Source: Cryomorphaceae bacterium 1068 | Lineage (GTDB): Bacteria > Bacteroidota > Bacteroidia > Flavobacteriales_D > Cryomorphaceae | Direction: 5' to 3' | DNA length: 64,000 nt | NCBI GenBank assembly: GCA_027214385.1 | Contig: JAPVXR010000008.1 | Span: forward strand, 62,001-126,000 | Shown here: piece by piece, positions 61,401 to 64,000 of the stretch | Layout: each line of letters starts with the position of its first letter | How positions within the stretch are numbered: the first letter of the stretch is position 1 | Program-made: the position numbers and the translations under genes | Notes under the pieces: generated by a model | Told to the model about the DNA's origin: nothing | Databases searched by the model: none | Seen by the model: the letters and a program-made list of their open reading frames with translations, nothing else

Positions 61401-63267
61401 TCCAAACTCCTGGTTGACTATTACCTGGCACAAAAAACTCTCCTCCAAAAAGATTATTTGAAGGATCGTACCATTGACCACCCGGTTGAGGCGTACCCAG
61501 CAAAGTTTCAGTCATATTAAAAGCAGGCTGTGTCTCACAAACGTTGATTACAGTTGGATCACCTGCATCAGTATTGTTGGATAATACGGTCAATTGCATA
61601 ACCTGCGAATTGAAACAAGCCGTTCCTCCAAAACCACCGCTGTAAATAAGGGTGTATGTAGAGTCGGGAATAACGGCAGCAGGGTCGAAGAGGTTTGCAA
61701 CCGTGTTTCCATTTACGTCTTCCCAATCTCCTCCAATAGTAGGTGTTCCTAATAGAAGGGTTTCTAAAGTCACGGGAGCATCGCCTTCACAAACGGTTTC
61801 ATTCGTAAATAGTCCCGCGTCAAAAACTTCACCTACGTCAATGTAGATGGAGTCTTGTGCAAAACCACAAGCAGGATCGTTAGAGTAATAAACGGCATAT
61901 CCATCTTCCATTGGTAGGCCACCGTTGTAATCTGCCGGGTTTAAAGCCCAGGTCGTAGCGATTCCTGTTCCTGAAAACAATAACAAGTCATTAGCATCAT
62001 TGTAGTAAATCCAACTCCCACTTAATGATGCCGGGATGCCAAGTAAAGAATCGTATGGGGCAAATGGCGCATCCAAAAGACAAACGGTGATGTCATTAGA
62101 AGGAAATCCTACTCCACCGCCAGGTGAAATATTCAGCTGCATAGAAACTGTGGTCGGACAGCCACCTGCATCTATATAATTGTAGTTATAGAGGCCTGTT
62201 GTATTGATGCTCGCATCGACCACACCCCCAGGTATTGTAATTCCGTTGTAAGTCCATGATACGAAAGTGCTTCCGGCAGGAGGCAGTGGGAAGCCGGGAT
62301 TTAACCATAAACTATTCAATGGTGTAGGTGCTGAGGCACATAAACTGTTGGTTGCTTGTACACCCAAGTCGATGAATTGCATTGTGATAGTAGAAGATTT
62401 GAGGCAACCGCCTGTTCCAACAACAGTATAGGTGTAGTCGCCGGAAGGATCACTTAATAATGTGTCTGTAGACGGCGTAAAAATTGCGTTGAGGGTTCCT
62501 GGAGGAGGGGGTGTCCATCCGGCAGGACCTGTCCATGTGCCTCCTGCATCAATAGGAAGCCCTAAAAGAGTTGAAAGGTCGAATGGAGTGGTCCCACAAA
62601 TGTTGATAGGGCCCGCAGGCTCTTCTCCTGACTCAGCATCACAACAATCAACTTCAATGGTTTCCGCGGGGCCATCGACAAAATCAGATGAAGGACATCC
62701 CGTTCCCGTGCCCCAGCTTCCCACCTCACTATCGGAGTATGCTTGAATTGCAGGTGTGATGTCCTCTCCGTCAAAAGGGTTACCGGCGCCACCGCAAGCA
62801 GCATCTATGGTTATATCGAAGCAAAATGACCATCCACCACAAGGAAAACTTCCATCTCCCCAATTGTTGCAAGGATTGCCATCTTGAGGTCCGCTAACAT
62901 TTGTATCATAGAAAAAACCAGGATTATTGATAACCAAACCACCACAAGTCAAGCTTTCTAAGTAGAGCCATTCTCCTGCACCGCATCCAGTCGGAGGTAC
63001 AATATTTGTGATGGTTGATACATCCCAGGCAGGTGGGAAAACAATAGCCATACCTGAAAGCCAGTTAGCTCCTCCGGCAGAATAGCTGGTCACTTCTCCA
63101 CAAACCGTTACAACCGTTCCCGCGTCATAGGCACCTCCGGGAGGTACGGGAGGATCAAAGGTCCAATCCGTGTCTATGTCGCATTGCCCGAAAACGGTGG
63201 TCGCAGAAAAAAGAGATAGGACAAAAAATAAGGGTAAAAATCGCAGCTTATTGAGCATCTTCAGCAT
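55456..63267 (-). CDS. Giant T9SS type-B surface protein with tandem Ig-like/SprB-like repeats and CHU_C domain
   Basis: About 2603 residues when started at ATG 63267 (MLKMLNKLRFLPLFFVLSLF). An ATG nine bases later is equally possible. The longer frame to 63327 is rejected because it overlaps an exact -7 box. After the signal come an initial domain, ~10 repeats of about 80-90 residues (G-x-W-T-G-P and Y-x-Y-T-V motifs), three long repeats of about 249 residues with a partial fourth, and three to four Ig-like repeats of about 87 residues. A PKD-like domain (FYFWQFDSLDTSTEFNPTFEF) precedes the C-terminal type-B sorting domain (YVPSAFTPDGDGLNDLWRPV). It should be secreted by T9SS and displayed on the surface, as for SprB-like adhesins in gliding or attachment. 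Confidence 0.92.
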   Translation of the reverse strand: MLKMLNKLRFLPLFFVLSLFSATTVFGQCDIDTDWTFDPPVPPGGAYDAGTVVTVCGEVTSYSAGGANWLSGMAIVFPPAWDVSTITNIVPPTGCGAGEWLYLESLTCGGLVINNPGFFYDTNVSGPQDGNPCNNWGDGSFPCGGWSFCFDITIDAACGGAGNPFDGEDITPAIQAYSDSEVGSWGTGTGCPSSDFVDGPAETIEVDCCDAESGEEPAGPINICGTTPFDLSTLLGLPIDAGGTWTGPAGWTPPPPGTLNAIFTPSTDTLLSDPSGDYTYTVVGTGGCLKSSTITMQFIDLGVQATNSLCASAPTPLNSLWLNPGFPLPPAGSTFVSWTYNGITIPGGVVDASINTTGLYNYNYIDAGGCPTTVSMQLNISPGGGVGFPSNDITVCLLDAPFAPYDSLLGIPASLSGSWIYYNDANDLLLFSGTGIATTWALNPADYNGGLPMEDGYAVYYSNDPACGFAQDSIYIDVGEVFDAGLFTNETVCEGDAPVTLETLLLGTPTIGGDWEDVNGNTVANLFDPAAVIPDSTYTLIYSGGFGGTACFNSQVMQLTVLSNNTDAGDPTVINVCETQPAFNMTETLLGTPQPGGQWYDPSNNLFGGEFFVPGNSQPGVWTYQINSPCGSDSNTLTINVTNTADAGLDGILDICPSDLNVPLSDGLGGTPQGGGVWTLGGVPVVPPTVNGNTVTNGAVYQYSVGSGTCADQSEVTINLQPGPFAGVLTTVPQEYCASDVGFSLNTLFTTPPSALGDFWTGPLGFPVAGSTLNPASASSGNYTYTVTNSCGSDDVTIFISIESIPNAGTSGPLVICENAGSTVDLTSSLGAGVTTGGTWTGPAGWTLTGGLPIVDPATDPAGAYTYTVQSLPNNLCTASATINVSYIATANAGTDRSVVACDNDVTFFLFDSLGQDNGPPDMGGTWFPFTAFTPGVSPPGSSTYTINNPGCPPSTATVTVAVQPAPSAGINTNVTLCQTLGNIDLTSYLNGSPLSGGVWTDLGTGTVVANPYDISGACGTTLQLGYTVVAGSCENSSTLQLTVQCAPDAGPPVSTTQCADNTAFDLNSILDPGADTPGTFTNTGSGAIVPGGIVTLSAGAAGSYTYTVNGGQCADDIAFYTLNLQTPISVVVDAQCTPDQTQYIVTLTVTGGDGNYTVTGLPGGPFVGNTYESLPFAAGNTYSFNVDDSGPCAPFVQPVTAGPNCSCPADAQFVDFPSITICEGGTANIELNFPTGASPFTIDYTDGTNTFTNQGPFVSGDFLQVNPIASTTYTLTGVSDQNCSTSVNDVVDVIVEPTPDAGPDVTLEFCGSGGVLVLSSIIDGAADQPGVFTNAGGNVVTTIPQTAASSGVYTYTVSGTQCPNDVATYTLNFIDPISVSVVSAVCNAAQTDYTVALEISGGDGNYSITGLDPEGPITGNTFVSDEIPTGNTYSYTISDTGPCPDVSAGPINSPNCACPASAEFVDNSITICEGSTANIELSFPSGAPTFTIDYSDGTNTFTNQGPFVSGDFLQVTPVTTTTYTLTGVADQNCSTTASDAITVFVETPPNAGPPVTEVFCATNAPYNLNNLVGGTAGSGDFFTSGGAQVPGNTITLNSASSDVYTYVVTGTECPDDQALYNITINDPIAINNIVVQCNQAQTGYIVTFDIEGGDGNYNVTAGGSYGGGIIPGTDSYESALIPNDTNYSFTISDGSPCSDQVVSGVDPDCDCPAAGSLSGTTSVCSGDCATLTFNLQGDGPWDVVYENSSDPGNPISLVDISNGHMVTVCPSATTTYTILSVNDANCTGLVNGLPVTVTVDAPLVVNNVTETCDIINENYTVSFDVSGGIAGTYQVNPFGQSFTGGAYESFPINSGDTYSFTVSDAGACPSVDVDGVFQCVCITDAGSIAPGLIEICEDENLVVPFNSDEVLDGNDGFQYLLHDGSETQIGFIFDRYNSATIPTPDEIIFGQTYYVTGVAGNTDVFGNVILSDDCTDETNGIPVVFNALPSAQISGFGTVCPGETVDITVSLTGEGPWDFQYAINAAPQTPISTTDNEYVFPTATPGNYTLLSVSDANCDGSVSGLVEVSNFNTPTAVLSGDGEVCENSGDGPIVNLTGQAPWTIFYSIDGVESTEPITTFSNQLTIPAEEDGNYTLTSLSDANCVGTVSGALDVTILASPTALITGGGTVCEGDELPFEIELTGDGPWSVTYTIDGIPQPAITSESAIYSFLSGENGEYIITQVNDQSCEGEGLDSDAALIVNQLPTAEVLSNQDEICIGQELELIYDLQGTPPFTMTYLLEDDTITLTGLTTDYLEVLQPTEPVFTQVLYVEDSSNPVCTNTPNNSKFIPVGELPDAPVLQNDTICSDAGSVSIGVIGVPELDYTWSPADRLSDPKDPNPTFILGDDDLIPLVRTYTYVLTASNGDCVADDTLTITVDPGPRARFTYNPNPVNSEDTKVRFLNESSGGDENFYFWQFDSLDTSTEFNPTFEFPGGVLANYTVILTAIDPITGCLDEWSDIVEVKPEMLVYVPSAFTPDGDGLNDLWRPVLTNIDESDYLLSVFDRYGNVVFESSDPSKAWNGSMNGDDYYVKTGVYVWQIETKNPLSLEKVDFKGTVTVIR
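56480..57330 (-). repeat. Tandem ~260-bp repeats encoding Ig-like modules
   Basis: Three to four successive modules of about 87 residues begin with a small-residue plus Cys signature (SGFGTVCPGE, SGDGEVCENS, TGGGTVCEGD, LSNQDEICIG) and continue with a T-G-x-x-P-W motif. They sit in the C-terminal third of the giant protein. The boundaries are approximate. Confidence 0.7.
57600..60120 (-). repeat. Tandem ~747-bp repeats (about 249 residues) in the giant adhesin
   Basis: Three units carry the same order of modules: GGDGNY-x-T-x, then CPA-x-A-x-F, then ITICEG-TANIEL, then DGTNTFTNQGPFVSGDFLQV, then a Cys-rich end. Matching landmarks are near 59,880, 59,135 and 58,388, giving a period of about 747 bases. 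The DNA of the core stays highly similar between the first two units, which suggests recent duplication or recombination. A partial fourth copy lies below 58,100, lacking one module. Confidence 0.75.
60100..62640 (-). repeat. Degenerate ~80-90-residue modules in the N-terminal half of the giant adhesin
   Basis: About ten modules share a pattern of C-x-x-x-x-x-F-x-L near the start, then GG-x-W-x-x-P/G and a Y-x-Y-x-V strand before the next Cys. Examples are GGTWTGPAGWT and SGNYTYTVTNSCG. The DNA is diverged between copies, so these are protein-level repeats. Confidence 0.6.
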
Positions 63268-63324
63268 TTCTGAAAGGTTTCCTTTATCGATTTTTATCGA
63301 TGTGATTGGTGATTTCGAGAGTCT

Positions 63325-63332
63325 CAAAAATA
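63325..63332 (-). promoter_or_regulatory. -7 box for the adhesin operon
   Basis: The minus strand reads TATTTTTG, an exact TAnnTTTG, 57 bases before ATG 63267. It is the only strong promoter match upstream of the three-gene adhesin unit and rules out the longer frame starting at 63327. Confidence 0.5.
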
Positions 63333-63550
63333 ACTTCTCTCAAATGTGACGTTCAGACTTTATATAAGTTGCCCTTAAAAAAGCATGAATTATTTGGATT
63401 TCAAACAGTGAAAATAGGACAAATATCGCAAACTCGAGTATGCCTTTTTTCCAGTAATATCAACAGAAGAGTGACATTCGACCAGCCTTCATTGCCTAAT
63501 GTTCCTAAACCTTTAATCCATAGTAAAAACAGTGGTAGGAATACAGGAAT

Positions 63551-63582
63551 AAAAAAAGGCCCGTATTAGCGGGCCTTTTTTT
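63551..63582 (-). terminator. Symmetrical intrinsic terminator
   Basis: A perfect GGCCCG/CGGGCC stem with loop TATTAG is flanked by seven A on one side and seven T on the other, so it works on both strands. It lies 16 bases past the stop of the right-edge gene and ends that transcript before the adhesin promoter. Confidence 0.88.
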
Positions 63583-63598
63583 CTATTTAATAAATAGG

Positions 63599-64000
63599 TT
63601 ATCGAACATTTAATGTGCCGTGGTAGATGTTGAAAACATCTTCGGAATCTACTACCATCATCCATTCGTATTCTCCTTTAGTCACTTCTTCTCCTTTCTT
63701 ATTCTTGCCGTTCCAACCTTTAGAGCCAGAAGACTTAAATACTTCTTCACCTGTACCTTTTTGGAATACTCTAAAATCAGTTACTGCACCATTGTCAACA
63801 ATAGCCCCGGGCGCAAAATCACTTGCGTAAGCAGAAGAGTAAAGCTGAGGAAATTGATTTCCCGCTTTTATGATATGAATCTCTTTATTCAAACTGTCAG
63901 AGCAGTTTCCTGCATTTTCTGCGATCAATTCGATATCGAACTTGGTGTTATCAGCGATACTCAATAGAACATCAACACCTTCTGCCTTTGGCTTTTTGTT
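63599..64000 (-). CDS. C-terminal part of a secreted protein with an atypical T9SS type-B-like end, cut by window edge
   Basis: The frame is open from base 64000 to the stop at 63599, giving 133 residues. No start is visible, and the first internal start-like codon is a TTG at 63964. The visible part begins NKKPKAEGVDVLLSIADN, followed by a strand pair typical of the end of a PKD-like domain (FDIELIAENAGNCSDSLNKE). The last ~70 residues, including DFRVFQKGTGEEVFKSSGSK and GWNGKNKKGEEVTKGEYEW and ending LNVR, follow the fold pattern of the type-B (CHU_C) sorting domain. However, they lack its usual FTPNGDGxND motif. It is probably another surface protein of the same cluster and ends at a strong terminator. 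Confidence 0.7.
   Translation of the reverse strand, partial: NKKPKAEGVDVLLSIADNTKFDIELIAENAGNCSDSLNKEIHIIKAGNQFPQLYSSAYASDFAPGAIVDNGAVTDFRVFQKGTGEEVFKSSGSKGWNGKNKKGEEVTKGEYEWMMVVDSEDVFNIYHGTLNVR

Larger units (their letters stand above)
63268..63598. other. Intergenic region with promoter and terminator
   Basis: About 330 bases without a credible gene. It holds the -7 box for the giant adhesin (63325-63332), a leader of about 50 bases with a repeated ATCGATAAA, the hairpin terminator at 63551-63582, and an AT-rich stretch in which I see nothing further. The small reading frames here have no support. Confidence 0.7.

Noticed and set aside
56642-62746. Several plus-strand frames across the giant adhesin gene
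   Set aside because: Antisense shadows of a repetitive, low-stop coding region; no start context or domain match.

Overview
The window is chromosomal DNA from a member of the Bacteroidota, most likely Flavobacteriales or a Cryomorphaceae/Schleiferiaceae-type relative. The evidence is direct. Exported proteins end in type IX secretion (T9SS) type A or type B sorting domains. A TonB-dependent receptor starts with a carboxypeptidase-regulatory-like domain. Many starts are preceded by the Bacteroidota -7 element TAnnTTTG. Several proteins have forms typical of the phylum: a short AMP nucleosidase, PafA phosphatase, DUF5606 and DUF6438. There is no sign of prophage, insertion sequence, CRISPR array, tRNA or rRNA. 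Gene density is very high, and several convergent pairs overlap at their stop codons.

Layout. 1-3.3 kb: an exported helix-hairpin-helix/beta-barrel protein cut by the left edge, coupled to a PorV/PorQ-like barrel, then a small membrane protein. 3.4-5.5 kb: a PfkB-type sugar kinase and an aldose 1-epimerase. 5.5-8.4 kb: purine genes purK-purE, facing hpt-adk. 8.4-11.9 kb: a tight run obgE, PAP2 phosphatase, crcB/fluC and pafA. 11.9-14.0 kb: a Ppx/GppA phosphatase followed by an NtrC-like regulator with an altered GAFTGA loop and no DNA-binding domain. 14.1-16.4 kb: a NatA/NatB-like ABC exporter. 16.5-18.2 kb: grpE-dnaJ. 18.3-22.7 kb: YihY, nadC, lhgO, an unknown protein and a DUF983 protein. 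22.7-25.9 kb: purB and an MsbA-like exporter. 26-30.6 kb: a DUF456 protein, yidC with a DUF6438 lipoprotein, and pyrG. 30.7-35.4 kb: a TonB-dependent receptor, amn-holA and a divergent small PD-(D/E)XK (HsdR-N-like) protein. 35.4-38.2 kb: a T9SS-exported subtilase and a DUF5606 protein. 38.2-42.2 kb: murB, two glycosyltransferases and an FtsE-like ATPase without FtsX. 42.3-47.2 kb: a 1032-residue TPR protein coupled to a beta-barrel protein. 47.3-51.2 kb: gyrB with a clear terminator, an exported EEP-family nuclease/phosphatase and lgt. 51.3-64 kb: a type-B T9SS adhesin cluster with proteins of about 2600 and 1238 residues, a 138-residue exported protein between them, and another secreted protein cut by the right edge.

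Most of the window is core metabolism and cell-envelope biology: nucleotide supply (purK, purE, purB, hpt, adk, amn, pyrG), membrane and wall biogenesis (yidC, lgt, murB, MsbA-like, FtsE-like), chaperones and replication. Surface display through T9SS dominates the last 13 kb. The best candidates for under-described biology are the HhH/barrel pair at the left edge, the TPR/barrel pair at 42-47 kb, the small exported protein embedded among the giant adhesins, and the orphan nuclease-like protein beside amn-holA. No clearly novel defence or mobile system is visible.
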